NCBI GenBank assembly: GCA_029245955.1 | Contig: JAQWOH010000049.1 | Span: forward strand, 90,725 to 154,724 | Direction: 5' to 3' | Source: Fuerstiella sp. | GTDB taxonomy: Bacteria > Planctomycetota > Planctomycetia > Planctomycetales > Planctomycetaceae | DNA length: 64,000 nucleotides | Shown: positions 63,989 to 64,000 of the stretch, piece by piece | How the letters are laid out: each line of letters begins with the position of its first letter | Numbering within the stretch: position 1 is the stretch's first letter | The notes under the pieces: generated by a model | What the model was told of the DNA's origin: nothing | Databases searched by the model: none | What the model saw: the letters and a program-made list of their open reading frames with translations, nothing else | Translations under genes and position numbers: made by a program

Positions 63989-64000
63989 ACGCAGCGTTCT
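62717..64000. mobile_element. Left end of an element integrated at tRNA-Leu
   Basis: A tyrosine integrase lies directly beside, and convergent with, the 3' end of tRNA-Leu(GAG), the classic layout of integrative elements and genomic islands. The left attachment core should lie in the tRNA 3' part (about 62717-62735). The other end is not in the window. Confidence 0.6.
62739..62766 (+). terminator. Intrinsic terminator after tRNA-Leu
   Basis: AGCAGGGTCA-TC-TGACCCTGCT forms a perfect 10-bp inverted repeat, followed by TTTTT, starting 4 bp after the tRNA. It is also inside the reading frame of the opposing integrase. Confidence 0.9.

Overview
The window looks like chromosome of a Planctomycetota bacterium (Planctomycetaceae-like). 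The main evidence is two DUF1501 proteins, a large c-type-cytochrome DUF1549/DUF1553 protein, a PmoA-family (DUF6807) protein, a fused SecD-SecF, many widely spaced genes, and short conserved hypotheticals typical of that phylum. Coding density is moderate: about fifteen gaps exceed 300 bp, and several contain inverted repeats, promoter-like sites or short tandem duplications. All function calls rest on motifs read by eye; no database was searched.

Layout. 1-3554 (minus): N-terminal part of a very large exported TPR protein, running off the left edge. 3947-7905 (plus): MoxR ATPase, DUF58 protein and BatA-like membrane protein. 8045-13015 (minus): cytochrome/DUF1549/DUF1553 protein followed by DUF1501, the usual planctomycete pair. 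13284-17143: thioredoxin-like lipoprotein, IscA-type Fe-S carrier with an intrinsic terminator, PmoA-family protein and YgfZ-type folate protein. 17144-22800: a CrtI/CrtISO-like FAD enzyme, an orphan DUF1501, a small lipoprotein and a coiled-coil membrane protein. 23322-28163: an enolase-superfamily enzyme, an M1-type metallopeptidase and a DUF6702 protein. 28164-30476: a retron-like reverse transcriptase with an N-terminal membrane helix, preceded by a hairpin-rich non-coding stretch and followed by a convergent 33-codon ORF with a near-perfect Shine-Dalgarno and a strong terminator. 30706-34594: fliK, flgD and flgE of the flagellar hook. 34899-39409: HDOD protein, cytochrome P450, plsY and tgt. 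39576-45295: yajC, secDF and speA. 45839-54708: a fatty-acid degradation cluster (acyl-CoA ligase, thiolase, FadJ-type fusion, acyl-CoA dehydrogenase, patatin). 55064-60357: a conserved small protein, a membrane-embedded sigma-54 activator, then a divergent regulatory region with a consensus sigma-54 promoter, and nadK. 60713-64000: recJ, tRNA-Leu(GAG) with terminator, and a tyrosine integrase whose frame runs through the tRNA, marking the end of an integrated element that continues to the right.

Two places stand out. First, the reverse-transcriptase locus: the RT has intact catalytic motifs, but the retron hallmark motifs (NAxxH, VTG) are altered and the protein starts with a transmembrane helix. 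The 356 bp before it hold at least six hairpins, and no classical effector gene is adjacent. Second, the gap at 58928-59487: a clustered repeat related to GCGCCGAAA lies next to the gene for the membrane sigma-54 activator and about 80 bp upstream of a perfect TGGCAC-N5-TTGC promoter. That promoter points into about 350 bp with no convincing coding sequence, so it may drive an unannotated small RNA or peptide.
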